A DNA stretch of 64,000 nucleotides from an uncultured Bacteroidales bacterium. Its GTDB lineage: Bacteria > Bacteroidota > Bacteroidia > Bacteroidales > Bacteroidaceae. Shown one piece after another: positions 9,759 through 17,818 of the stretch. The notes below the pieces were generated by a model. The model made no database searches. It saw only the letters and a program-made list of their open reading frames with translations, and had not been told where the DNA came from. The translations under genes were made by a program, and so were the position numbers. Each line of letters starts with the position of its first letter. The first letter of the stretch is position 1. Location: assembly GCA_902799655.1 (NCBI GenBank), contig CADCBH010000017.1, positions 21,027 to 85,026 on the forward strand, written 5' to 3'.

Positions 9759-10856
9759 ATGAGTAACGTCAAGCGAATTGTACTGACTGGCGGCCCTTGT
9801 GCCGGCAAAACGACTGCTCTGGTACGCATCATCGAGCACTTTTCAAATCTGGGATTCAAGGTGTTTACCGTTCCGGAAGTTCCTACTATGTATAGTCAGG
9901 GTGGCTGGAGCTACTTGACGCCCAACCCCAAACTCTACTATGAGGGAGAGCTGGCCATCCTGCAGACTCAGCTGGCACTCGAAGACAGTTTCATGCGTCT
10001 GGCTGAGACATGTACCAAACCGACCTTTGTGGTTTGCGACCGCGGTACGCTTGATATCTCGGCGTATATCTCGCCCGACATGTGGATAGAGCTGTGCCAG
10101 AAGTGTGGCACCACGCCTAATGAGTTGCGTGAACGCTATGATGCCGTCCTCCATCTGGTGAGTGCTGCCGACGGTGCTGAACAGTATTATACCACAGCCA
10201 CCAATTCTACCCGCTATGAACAGGCCAATGAGGAGGGCCTGCAGTTGGCTCGCGATTTAGACAAGAAGGTCAATAAGTCGTGGACGGGTCATCCCCACCT
10301 GCGTGTCATCAACAACCACGACGACTTCGATACCAAGCTGAACCGGGTTATCCTCGAAATTTCCAATGTGCTGGGTATCCCGCAGCCTATTGAGGAAGAG
10401 CGTGTCTATCTCATTGAGTTGACAGGCGAGCTGCCCGATTGTATCGAGAGCGAGATTACGCAGACCTATCTCGTTGCAGATCCTGGTGTCGAGGTGCGCC
10501 TGCGCCGTCGCAGCTGGGGCGGTGAGGTGGTCAATGTCCATAAGACCAAGAAACGGGTGTCGCCTACCGATGTACTCGAAACGGAGCGTCAGGTTAGCAA
10601 TGCACTCTATGAGTCGTTGCTCCAGCAGGCTGATCCTTACCGCTCAACCATCCGTAAGACGCGCCGTAGCTTCATCTGGAAAGGTCAGTATTTTGAGATT
10701 GACACCTTTCATGAGCCTGTAAGCAATCTCATGATGCTTCAGACCAAGGGGGTCGCCCAGCAGGAGGATGTCAACTTCCCGCCATTTATCAAGGTTATCG
10801 AGGATATCACTGGCAACAAGCAATTCTACAACTACAATATCGCCTTGCGCCGATAG
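9759..10856 (+). CDS. Ttd14-like AAA ATPase fused to a CYTH-type triphosphate domain
   Basis: 365 residues. The N-terminal half is a P-loop kinase-like domain with Walker A GGPCAGKTT (residues 11-19), and FVVCDRGTLDISAYISPDMW as the probable Walker B region. The C-terminal half (about residues 210-365) looks like a CYTH/triphosphate-tunnel domain, with alternating basic and acidic strands (EVRLRRRSWGGEVVNVHKTK, then TIRKTRRSFIWKGQYFEID). The pairing is that of TRPL-translocation-defect-14-like proteins, known from insects and also found in bacteria; the bacterial substrate is unknown. A TATCTTTG box lies at 9729-9736. It is a single gene followed by a hairpin. A nucleotide- or polyphosphate-related role is inferred from the fold only. 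Confidence 0.75.
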   Translation: MSNVKRIVLTGGPCAGKTTALVRIIEHFSNLGFKVFTVPEVPTMYSQGGWSYLTPNPKLYYEGELAILQTQLALEDSFMRLAETCTKPTFVVCDRGTLDISAYISPDMWIELCQKCGTTPNELRERYDAVLHLVSAADGAEQYYTTATNSTRYEQANEEGLQLARDLDKKVNKSWTGHPHLRVINNHDDFDTKLNRVILEISNVLGIPQPIEEERVYLIELTGELPDCIESEITQTYLVADPGVEVRLRRRSWGGEVVNVHKTKKRVSPTDVLETERQVSNALYESLLQQADPYRSTIRKTRRSFIWKGQYFEIDTFHEPVSNLMMLQTKGVAQQEDVNFPPFIKVIEDITGNKQFYNYNIALRR

Positions 10857-10883
10857 ACAGAAGAAGGCTGTTGGCTGAAGATT

Positions 10884-10919
10884 TTTAACCGTTCGCTGAA
10901 ATCGCTTGGCGAGCGGTTA
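10884..10919 (+). terminator. Terminator-like hairpin
   Basis: TTAACCG(T)TCGC (10884-10895) pairs with GCGA(G)CGGTTAA (10908-10919), followed by ACTTTT. It ends the Ttd14-like transcript and lies just upstream of the next promoter's -7 box TACCTTTG (10929-10936). Confidence 0.6.
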
Positions 10920-11011
10920 AACTTTTCATACCTTTGTGACGTCATAATAACGAGCAATGACTCAGAGACTCATTCAAAATTTAAGTATAACCAACTAAAA
11001 AAACAAAAGGT

Positions 11012-11506
11012 ATGAAAAAAGTAATTTTAATGATGGTAGCTTTCCTGTCGATGACAGCAGTACAGGCACAAGAAGTTGACAACAAGCAGGCACGTGGTCC
11101 CAAGAAGATGACTCCCGCCCAGGTCACCGAACGTATGGCCGATAGGCTGAAACTCACCGATGAGCAGAAGACCAAGGTGCTGGCCCTGAATACCAAGTAT
11201 GAGAAAGTGATTGGCGGTCCGTCCATGCGCGGTCCTCGTCCTCAGAAACCCGACGGTGAGATCGGTGCTACAGCTCAGGGAGAGCAGAAGCGTCCGCAGC
11301 GTCCTGAGATGACCGATGCCCAGAAGAAGGAGATGAAGGAGCGCTTCGAGCAGCGCCAGGCATACAATAAGGAGCTGAAGGAGATTCTGACCGACGAGCA
11401 GTACAAGCAGTATGAGAAGATGCGTCCTGGTCGTCACGGTCATCATGGCCATCGCGGCCACCGTGGACCTGACGGCCCTCGTCCCGATTTCCAGCCGATG
11501 GATTAA
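11012..11506 (+). CDS. DUF4890/CpxP-like periplasmic protein
   Basis: 164 residues with a signal peptide (MKKVILMMVAFLSMTAVQA). The mature part is helical and very rich in Lys, Glu and Gln. It contains two LTxxQ-like segments, LTDEQKTKVLALNTKYEKV at about residue 47 and LTDEQYKQYEKM near 128, as in Spy/CpxP-type periplasmic chaperones and in the Bacteroidota DUF4890 family. The tail is rich in His, Gly and Arg (GRHGHHGHRGHRG), which could bind metal. TACCTTTG at 10929-10936 gives a leader of about 70 nt. Role in envelope stress or metal binding is inference. Confidence 0.75.
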   Translation: MKKVILMMVAFLSMTAVQAQEVDNKQARGPKKMTPAQVTERMADRLKLTDEQKTKVLALNTKYEKVIGGPSMRGPRPQKPDGEIGATAQGEQKRPQRPEMTDAQKKEMKERFEQRQAYNKELKEILTDEQYKQYEKMRPGRHGHHGHRGHRGPDGPRPDFQPMD

Positions 11507-11545
11507 AGATATAAAAGGTAAAAAGCATTTTTTTCAGGATATTTC

Positions 11546-11583
11546 ATTGCTATGTCGCAAATATTTCGTATATTTGCGACATA
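11546..11583 (+). promoter_or_regulatory. ald promoter with a 14-bp inverted repeat over the -7 box
   Basis: ATTG (11546-11549), a 19-nt spacer and TATATTTG (11569-11576) form the promoter. A perfect inverted repeat, TATGTCGCAAATAT (11551-11564) and ATATTTGCGACATA (11570-11583) with a 5-nt loop, lies between the boxes and covers the -7 box. This is the position expected of an operator. Confidence 0.65.
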
Positions 11584-11609
11584 CTTTTATACTTTAAATC
11601 CAAAAGCGT

Positions 11610-12716
11610 ATGAAAATCGGAGTCCCCAAAGAAATCAAGAACAATGAGAATCGGGTTGGTATGACACCGTCTGGTGTCGCCGAGTTAGTGCGTCGAGGCC
11701 ATCAGGTCTTTGTGCAGCATACCGCTGGCGAAGGCAGTGGCTTCAGTGATGAGACCTACCTGCAGGTAGGTGCCCAGATTCTGCCGTCTATCGAGGATGT
11801 CTATCGCGAGGCCGATATGATTGTCAAGGTCAAGGAACCTATCGAACCAGAATATCCGTTGGTGCGAGACGGACAGGTGGTGTTCACCTATTTCCATTTC
11901 GCTTGTGAGGAGGAACTCACCCATGCCATGATGCAGAGTGGCGCCATTTGTATCGCCTACGAGACGGTAGAGCGTGACGACCGTTCGCTGCCGCTGCTCA
12001 TCCCCATGAGTGAGGTCGCTGGTCGTATGGCTGCCCAGAATGGTGCCTACTACCTGCAGAAGACCAAGGGTGGCAAGGGTAAGCTGATGGCTGGTGTGCC
12101 TGGTGTGAAACCCGCCCGTGTGCTGGTGCTGGGTGGCGGTACCGTTGGTGAGGCTGCAGCTCGCTTAGCAGCCGGTATGGGTGCCGATGTCACCATTACC
12201 GATGTCTCGCTGCCACGTCTGAAACAGTTGGCTGCCGAGTTGCCTGCCAATGTGCATACCCTCTATTCGTCAGAGCATAACATCCGTCAGGAGCTGCCAA
12301 CAGTCGATGTCGTCATCGGTTCGGTGCTCATTCCAGGTGATGCCGCTCCCAAACTCATCACCAAGGATATGCTCGCATTGATGGAACCGGGAACCGTGCT
12401 CGTCGATGTGGCTATCGATCAGGGTGGATGCTTCGAGACCTCTCATCCTACCACCCACAGCGATCCCGTCTATACCCTCGACGGCATTGTGCACTATGCC
12501 GTAGCCAATATCCCGGGCGCTGTACCCAATACCTCTACCATTGCCCTTACCAATGCCACGCTGCGCTATGTGCTGGCCCTGGCTGATAAAGGTTGGAAGC
12601 GGGCTTGCCTCGATGACCGTTCGTTGGCTCGTGGCGTCAATATAGTGGGTGGCAAGTGCACCTACGAGGCTGTCGCCAAGGTGTGGGGACTGACATATAC
12701 CCCCCTTGACATTTAA
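11610..12716 (+). CDS. ald: Alanine dehydrogenase
   Basis: 368 residues, the standard length. It catalyses the NAD-dependent interconversion of alanine with pyruvate and ammonia. The N-terminal signature MKIGVPKEIKNNENRVGMTP and the Rossmann motif VLGGGTVGEAAARLAAGMGA (about residues 172-191) are complete, and the segment from VVFTYFHFA to CIAYETV matches the family. It has its own promoter, and a perfect inverted repeat over the -7 box suggests repression by a dimeric regulator. It links to nitrogen metabolism by releasing or capturing ammonia, although it is not adjacent to the main nitrogen cluster. Confidence 0.95.
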   Translation: MKIGVPKEIKNNENRVGMTPSGVAELVRRGHQVFVQHTAGEGSGFSDETYLQVGAQILPSIEDVYREADMIVKVKEPIEPEYPLVRDGQVVFTYFHFACEEELTHAMMQSGAICIAYETVERDDRSLPLLIPMSEVAGRMAAQNGAYYLQKTKGGKGKLMAGVPGVKPARVLVLGGGTVGEAAARLAAGMGADVTITDVSLPRLKQLAAELPANVHTLYSSEHNIRQELPTVDVVIGSVLIPGDAAPKLITKDMLALMEPGTVLVDVAIDQGGCFETSHPTTHSDPVYTLDGIVHYAVANIPGAVPNTSTIALTNATLRYVLALADKGWKRACLDDRSLARGVNIVGGKCTYEAVAKVWGLTYTPLDI

Positions 12717-12755
12717 GAAAGAAACAAAAGAGACTTATATAATTTTATTTTTGTA

Positions 12756-12842
12756 ATGGATTGGATGAATATCGGAGCAACCGTGTTGCTCGTCATTTTG
12801 GGCATTGCCATCTACGTCAGCAAGCGTAAGGATGCTGCCTGA
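12756..12842 (+). CDS. 28-residue single-helix membrane protein
   Basis: ATG at 12756 opens a frame of 28 codons ending with TGA at 12840-12842. The peptide is an amphiphilic start (MDWMNIG), one hydrophobic helix (ATVLLVILGIAIYV) and a positively charged end (SKRKDAA), the form of many small bacterial membrane proteins. It starts 39 bp after ald on the same strand and ends 13 bp before the stop of hemW. I do not recognise a family. The clean helix with a basic end argues for a real gene; conservation in relatives would settle it. Confidence 0.5.
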   Translation: MDWMNIGATVLLVILGIAIYVSKRKDAA

Positions 12843-12855
12843 ACTACCCGTGCGG

Positions 12856-13974
12856 CTACACCATGACCAGAGCGCTCATGATGTAGTCGCTGACAAACAA
12901 TCCCCGTCGGGTCAGCGCCAGATGCTGGTCTTGCTGCTGTAACAGCCCGTCGGTGATAAAACGTCTCGCCTCGCTCAGACAATAGCGGCGATGACGTTCT
13001 GACAGCGTGGTAAGGTCGAGCCCTTCGCGGGTTCGGAGTGCTACGGTGATGCGGTCGTTGTAGCGTGTGTCGTCATCCAGCTCCTCGCGTTCGTAGGGGA
13101 TGACGCCTTGTTCGATTTGTTCTATATACTGGCTGATGTCTGCCACATTCCATTGGCGTCCCTTGCCGTCGTAGCTGTGGGCAGCAGCTCCCAGTCCGAT
13201 ATAGGGTGTATCGTTCCAGTAGCTTGAATTGTGCTTCGAGCGATAGCCGGGCTTGGCGAAGTTGGAGATTTCATAATGCTCATAGCCAGCAGCTTCCAAT
13301 CGGTCTATCAGCATTTCATACATCTGGCGCTCCAGTTCCTCGTCCATTGTCCATTTTCCATTTGCCCATTGCCATAGCGGGGTACCTTCTTCAATCATCA
13401 GACAATAGGCTGAGATGTGTTCCGCACCGAGGGCAAGAGCGGCATCGATGTCTCGTTGCCAGTCGTCGAGCGTCTCGCCAGGGAACCCATACATCAGGTC
13501 GATGCTGATATTCTGGATACCGTTGTCGCGCAGACGTTCCATTGCCTCAGCCACTTGCTGCGAGGTGTGTCTGCGGTGTAGCCATTTCAGTCGTTCGTCA
13601 TTGAATGTCTGCGCACCCATACTCACACGGTTTACGGGTAGCAGGCACAGTCCGTCGGCAAATACCTCTGTCACGTCGTCAGGATTCATCTCGATGGTCA
13701 CCTCTGCCCCCATTTCCACCTTATTATATTTATATATAGCATCAAAAATCTGATGCAACTGTGGAATGGTCAGCTGGCTGGGTGTGCCACCACCAAGATA
13801 TATTGTTTCAATGCTATCGTCTTCTATCTCCTTCTTTCTTCTCCTAACTTCTTCCATCTCCTTTATCACCGCATCAACATACTGTTGACGCAGCTTGATG
13901 CCCGTCGTCGAATAGAAGCCGCAATAGATGCAGCGACTCTTGCAAAAGGGTATATGGATATAAAGACCAGCCAT
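12856..13974 (-). CDS. hemW: HemW-like radical SAM haem chaperone
   Basis: 372 residues from ATG at 13974 (MAGLYIHIPF). The start four codons upstream overlaps the -7 box TACTTTTG (minus strand 13991-13984) and is therefore unlikely. The radical SAM cluster motif C-x3-C-x2-C is at residues 11-18 (CKSRCIYC). LGGGTPSQL and ISIDLMYGFPGETLDDWQRD follow, and the C-terminal HemN/HemW domain contains EISNFAKPGYRSKHNSSYW. The four-Cys-spaced motif and the length fit HemW, which delivers haem to respiratory enzymes, better than the oxidase HemN. The DNA encoding about residues 200-212 is a run of imperfect 7-bp repeats. Confidence 0.85.
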   Translation of the reverse strand: MAGLYIHIPFCKSRCIYCGFYSTTGIKLRQQYVDAVIKEMEEVRRRKKEIEDDSIETIYLGGGTPSQLTIPQLHQIFDAIYKYNKVEMGAEVTIEMNPDDVTEVFADGLCLLPVNRVSMGAQTFNDERLKWLHRRHTSQQVAEAMERLRDNGIQNISIDLMYGFPGETLDDWQRDIDAALALGAEHISAYCLMIEEGTPLWQWANGKWTMDEELERQMYEMLIDRLEAAGYEHYEISNFAKPGYRSKHNSSYWNDTPYIGLGAAAHSYDGKGRQWNVADISQYIEQIEQGVIPYEREELDDDTRYNDRITVALRTREGLDLTTLSERHRRYCLSEARRFITDGLLQQQDQHLALTRRGLFVSDYIMSALVMV

Positions 13975-14099
13975 AAAACAATGCAAAAGTACTAATAAAG
14001 TTTAATATTTGGAAGCTTTCGTTGGTTTTTTGCACGAAAATGACTAATTTTAGCGTCCGATAACCGAAACAAGCAACATAACCAAAAACAATAAGCCTT

Positions 14100-16259
14100 A
14101 TGAAAGTTTATCAAACTAACGAGATTAAGAACATTGCACTGCTTGGCAGTGCGGGTAGCGGCAAGACTACTCTTGCCGAAAGTATGGTTTACGAGGCCGG
14201 CATCATCAAGCGCCGCGGCACCGTTGAGAGTAAGAACACCATGAGCGACTACTTCCCTGTAGAACAGGAATATGGCTACTCGGTGTTCTCAACTGTTTTT
14301 CATGTTGAGTGGAACAACAAGAAGCTCAATATCATCGACTGTCCGGGTTCTGACGACTTCGTAGGTGGTGCTATCACCGCTCTGAACGTGACCGATCAGG
14401 CTGTCATCCTCATCAATGGCCAGTATGGTCCTGAGGTAGGTACGATGAATGCCTTCCGTAATACGGAGAAACTGAAGAAGCCCGTCATCTTCCTGATTAA
14501 CCAGCTGGATCGCGACAACTGCGACTTCGACCAGATTCTGGCTCAGCTGAAGGAGGTCTATGGTCCTAACTGCGTTCCCGTTCAGTATCCTATCGCTACT
14601 GGTGCTGGCTTCAACAGTGTCATCGACGTGCTGCTGATGAAGAAGTACTCTTGGAAGCCCGAGGGTGGTGCACCTATCATCGAGGATATTCCTGCCGACC
14701 AGTTGGAGAAGGCCAAGGAGTGGAAGGCCGCTCTGGTTGAGGCTGCCGCTGCTGGTGACGACACACTGATGGAGAAGTTCTTCGAGAGCGAGGACCTCAG
14801 CGAGGACGAGATGCGTGAGGGTATCCGCAAGGGTCTGGTCACCCGTTCTATCTACCCCGTATTCTGCGTCTGCGCAGGTCGCGACATGGGTGTTCGCCGT
14901 CTGATGGAGTTCCTCGGCAACGTAGTTCCCTTCGTCAGCGAGATGCCCGTCATCAAGAATGCTGCCGGCAAGGACGTTCCTGCCGACGCTTCTGCTCCCA
15001 CATCGCTCTACTTCTTCAAGACTGGTGTTGAGCCCCATATCGGTGAGGTTCAGTACTTCAAGGTGATGAGCGGTACTGTGAAGAGTGGCGACGACCTGAC
15101 CAATGCCGATCGTGGCTCTAAGGAGCGCATGGGTACACTGTATGCCTGCGCTGGTGCCAACCGTATCCAGGTTGACGAGCTGCGTGCCGGTGATATCGGC
15201 TGTACTGTTAAGCTGAAGGATGTGAAGACTGGTAACACCCTGAATGGCAAGGACGTCGAGAACAAGTTCGACTTCATCAAATATCCTAACTCCAAGTTCT
15301 CTCGTGCCATCAAGGCTGTCAACGAGAGTGAGACTGAGAAGATGATGGCTGCCCTGCAGAAGATGCGTCAGGAAGATCCCACATGGGTTGTCGAGCAGTC
15401 TAAGGAGTTACGCCAGATTATCGTTCACGGTCAGGGTGAGTTCCACCTGCGCACCTTGAAGTGGCGTATGGAGAACAACGAGAAGATCCAGATTGAGTAT
15501 CAGGAGCCGAAGATTCCATATCGTGAGACCATCACGAAGATGGCCCGTGCCGACTATCGTCACAAGAAACAGTCGGGTGGTGCCGGTCAGTTTGGTGAGG
15601 TTCACCTGATTGTCGAGCCTTATACCGACGGTATGCCCGATCCTACAAGCTTCACCATTGGTGGTCAGGAGTTCAAGATGAACATCAAGTCGAAGGAAGA
15701 GAAAGATCTGGAGTGGGGTGGTAAGCTCGTCTTCATCAACTCAGTTGTCGGTGGTGCCATCGATATGCGTTTCATGCCCGCTATCCTGAAGGGTGTGATG
15801 GAGCGCATGGAGCAGGGCCCGTTGACAGGTTCTTATGCCCGCGACGTTCGCGTCATCGTCTATGACGGTAAGATGCACCCCGTTGACTCTAACGAACTCT
15901 CATTCATGCTGGCAGCACGCAATGCTTTCAGCGCAGCCTTCAAGGAGGCCGGTCCTAAGGTGCTCGAGCCTATCTACGACCTCGAGGTACTCGTGCCCGG
16001 CGACTACATGGGTGATGTAATGTCCGACCTGCAGGGTCGTCGCGCCATCATCATGGGTATGGACTCTGAGGCTGGCTATCAGAAGCTCAGCGCCAAGATT
16101 CCTTTGAAGGAGCTGTCGAGCTATTCTATCGCTTTGTCGTCGCTCACTGGCGGTCGCGCCTCGTTCTCTACGAAGTTCGCCTCCTACGAGCTCGTACCAA
16201 ACGATATCCAGCAGGAGCTCATCAAGCAGCATGAGGCTGAGATGAAGGAAGAAGACTAA
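14100..16259 (+). CDS. EF-G2, a second elongation factor G with altered GTPase centre
   Basis: 719 residues with full EF-G architecture: G domain, domain II (from about 300), III, IV and V (REGRRAIIMGMDS-like turn near 640). The GTP-binding parts differ from canonical EF-G. The P-loop is GSAGSGKTT (16-24), switch I is changed (EYGYSV where EF-G has RGITI), and switch II is DCPGSDDF (80-87), so the catalytic His of DTPGHVDF is Ser84. NQLD replaces NKxD. Bacteroides species carry a second EF-G (EF-G2) reported to support translocation without GTP hydrolysis and to matter for gut fitness; this protein has the substitutions expected of it. The next gene begins 3 bp after its stop. A weak promoter (TAATTTTA at 14045-14052) lies upstream. 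Confidence 0.85.
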   Translation: MKVYQTNEIKNIALLGSAGSGKTTLAESMVYEAGIIKRRGTVESKNTMSDYFPVEQEYGYSVFSTVFHVEWNNKKLNIIDCPGSDDFVGGAITALNVTDQAVILINGQYGPEVGTMNAFRNTEKLKKPVIFLINQLDRDNCDFDQILAQLKEVYGPNCVPVQYPIATGAGFNSVIDVLLMKKYSWKPEGGAPIIEDIPADQLEKAKEWKAALVEAAAAGDDTLMEKFFESEDLSEDEMREGIRKGLVTRSIYPVFCVCAGRDMGVRRLMEFLGNVVPFVSEMPVIKNAAGKDVPADASAPTSLYFFKTGVEPHIGEVQYFKVMSGTVKSGDDLTNADRGSKERMGTLYACAGANRIQVDELRAGDIGCTVKLKDVKTGNTLNGKDVENKFDFIKYPNSKFSRAIKAVNESETEKMMAALQKMRQEDPTWVVEQSKELRQIIVHGQGEFHLRTLKWRMENNEKIQIEYQEPKIPYRETITKMARADYRHKKQSGGAGQFGEVHLIVEPYTDGMPDPTSFTIGGQEFKMNIKSKEEKDLEWGGKLVFINSVVGGAIDMRFMPAILKGVMERMEQGPLTGSYARDVRVIVYDGKMHPVDSNELSFMLAARNAFSAAFKEAGPKVLEPIYDLEVLVPGDYMGDVMSDLQGRRAIIMGMDSEAGYQKLSAKIPLKELSSYSIALSSLTGGRASFSTKFASYELVPNDIQQELIKQHEAEMKEED

Positions 16260-16262
16260 TAG

Positions 16263-16871
16263 ATGCGACGACTTCTCGTCATACTTCTACCGCTCTGCCT
16301 GTTGGCCTGTTCTGACGGCGCCAGCGAGCAGGGCGGTTCCATTCTTCCGCCAGACGTGCAATTTCGTGTCGGCGACGTAGTCTTTCGTCGCGGCTCCGGA
16401 TTCACCAGTCATGCGGTGTTGTTGGCCGAGAAGGGAGGCGTCTATTCGCATGTAGGCATTGTCGTTGACTCGGCAGGCGTGCCGATGATTGTCCACGCAG
16501 TTCCTGGCGAACCCGACTATGAGGGTGATGACGACCGCGTCAAGATGGAGAGCCCCGAGGCATTCTTCGCCTGTGCGCGAGCCCAGCAGGGAGCCGTCTA
16601 TCGTCATATCGACAGTCTGACAGCCCATCGTGCTGCCGATGTCGCGCTTAGCGTCTATCGACGCCATACGCTCTTCGATCATGACTACGACGATAGCGAC
16701 ACCACCAGCATGTATTGCACCGAACTCGTCGTCCACGCCTATGCAGCCACATCGCGCCCCTTGCCGGGACTCCAGCATCACCACTTGCGACTGATTGGTA
16801 TCGAGACCGATTGCATCCTCCCCTCTGACATCCTGCATTGCAGTGATTTGAAACCGATAATCAATTTTTAG
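16263..16871 (+). CDS. YiiX/YebB-like permuted papain-fold lipoprotein
   Basis: 202 residues with a lipoprotein signal (lipobox LLAC, Cys16). The segment RVGDVVFRRGSGFTSHAVL and then VYSHVGIVVDSAG, with candidate catalytic His63, and MYCTELVVHAYA, with candidate catalytic Cys152, give the permuted His-before-Cys order of the YiiX/NlpC-P60-like amidases. Members act on peptidoglycan, peptides or lipids; the substrate here is unknown. It lies 3 bp after EF-G2 and probably shares its transcript. A 120-bp stretch encoding residues about 78-117 has a diverged partial copy at 18718-18837. Confidence 0.8.
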   Translation: MRRLLVILLPLCLLACSDGASEQGGSILPPDVQFRVGDVVFRRGSGFTSHAVLLAEKGGVYSHVGIVVDSAGVPMIVHAVPGEPDYEGDDDRVKMESPEAFFACARAQQGAVYRHIDSLTAHRAADVALSVYRRHTLFDHDYDDSDTTSMYCTELVVHAYAATSRPLPGLQHHHLRLIGIETDCILPSDILHCSDLKPIINF

Positions 16872-16901
16872 AATTAATAACCCCTTAAAAAGAAATCTAC
16901 A

Positions 16902-17294
16902 ATGAAGAAGTTATTATCATTTGCTGCCGTTTGCCTGTTTGTGCTCACCTTGTGCTCATGCAGCTCAACCGACACCCCCGAGGGCGTCACCACCAAGGCC
17001 ATTAAGTGTATCGTCGATAAAGACTACAAAGGCTATGTTGACCTGATGTATTTCAAGAAAGAAAAGACCGATGAGGAGAAGCAGCAACTCGTTGCCCTCA
17101 TCCAGGACAAGATGAACAAGGAGGTCGAGAAGAAGGAAGGCATCAAGGACTTCAATGTCGGTACCCCTTCTGTCGAAGAGAATACCGCCATCGTTCCCTA
17201 CACCATCAACTATGGCAATGGTGATACTAAAGAAGAGAAGATGAAGCTCATCAAGACCGAAGACGGTAAGTGGCTCATCGACTCCGGAAAATAA
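16902..17294 (+). CDS. DUF4878-like lipoprotein
   Basis: 130 residues with a lipoprotein signal peptide (VCLFVLTLCSC; lipid Cys18 or Cys20). The mature domain, about 105 residues, has an alpha+beta NTF2-like layout: helix (PEGVTTKAIKCIVDKDYKGY), charged helix, then strands VEENTAIVPYTINYGNGDT and MKLIKTEDGKWLIDSGK. This is the DUF4878 pattern of small secreted proteins in Bacteroidota; function unknown. It follows the YiiX-like gene by 30 bp, in the same direction, and ends at a strong terminator, so it closes the EF-G2 transcription unit. Confidence 0.75.
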   Translation: MKKLLSFAAVCLFVLTLCSCSSTDTPEGVTTKAIKCIVDKDYKGYVDLMYFKKEKTDEEKQQLVALIQDKMNKEVEKKEGIKDFNVGTPSVEENTAIVPYTINYGNGDTKEEKMKLIKTEDGKWLIDSGK

Positions 17295-17312
17295 ACCATC
17301 AAGAATGGTAAG

Positions 17313-17336
17313 GACCGCCCCCGAGGCGGTCTTTTT
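17313..17336 (+). terminator. Terminator of the EF-G2 unit
   Basis: GACCGCC (17313-17319) pairs with GGCGGTC (17325-17331), followed by five Ts. Confidence 0.85.
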
Positions 17337-17348
17337 CGTTTAAATGGC

Positions 17349-17395
17349 TAAGTATTGCAATTTTGGGAGTTAGTATTGCAATTATGGGGCGCTGA
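17349..17395 (+). repeat. 47-bp repeat, copy 1 (TATTGCAATTNTGGG type)
   Basis: Contains two units, TATTGCAATTTTGGGA and TATTGCAATTATGGGG, ending in CGCTGA. A copy of the same length and layout lies at 18943-18989. Each copy is itself a tandem pair, as for a dimer-binding operator or a mobile-element end. Confidence 0.6.
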
Positions 17396-17514
17396 CAGCA
17401 GACCAATTGGTCATCCACATGAACTACATTGACAATGAGTTCAGAGTTACTGCTTCAGGTGAAAAGAGATCCGTTATCTACGACGAGACCATCTATTTCT
17501 CTCGCAAAAAGTAA
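17392..17514 (+). pseudogene. 3' remnant of a small lipoprotein gene
   Basis: A 40-codon open stretch ends at TAA 17512-17514 and encodes LTADQLVIHMNYIDNEF, then YDETIYFSRKK. This is the strand pattern of the last part of a lipocalin-like small secreted protein, but there is no start, signal peptide or N-terminal domain before it. The repeat at 17349-17395 abuts it directly. It looks like the end of a gene whose front was deleted, possibly a relative of the lipoproteins at 19049-19963, which follow the second copy of the same repeat. Confidence 0.45.
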
Positions 17515-17544
17515 AAATTCGGATCGACTCTCGATTTTTCAAAC

Positions 17545-17570
17545 AAAGACCGCCCGATAGGCGGTCTTTT
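17545..17570 (+). terminator. Intrinsic terminator
   Basis: AAAGACCGCC (17545-17554) pairs with GGCGGTCTTT (17560-17569). It follows the lipoprotein remnant. Confidence 0.75.
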
Positions 17571-17665
17571 TGCTCTTCATTAAAGGTCTTATCAGCGATT
17601 CAAAAGTGGGATCTGTTCTGAATTTTCCAAGGAATTGAAGGAAGAAGAGGGAAACGCTGAGTAAA

Positions 17666-17812
17666 ATGGCAAAGCTGACCACAGAAGAATTCATTGCAAA
17701 AGCCAAAGCAGTGCATGGGGATAAGTATGACTACTCCAAGGTGGATTATAAAGGCAATAAAGACCCTGTAATTATTATTTGTCCTAAACATGGTGAGTTT
17801 AGCTGGGCTTGA
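17666..17812 (+). pseudogene. Truncated DUF723-like protein, N-terminal fragment
   Basis: 48 codons from ATG 17666 to TGA 17810-17812: MAKLTTEEFIAKAKAVHGDK, YDYSKVDYKGNKDPVIIICP, then KHGEFSWA. The pattern FIxKAKxVHGDKYDYSKVxY...ICPxHGEF is the first repeat of DUF723-type proteins, which are usually much longer and end in a Cys-rich or nuclease-like part. Here it stops directly after the first ICPKHGEF. It may be a remnant, or a small protein retaining one module. It lies between a terminator and higA. Confidence 0.55.
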
Positions 17813-17818
17813 AACTGC

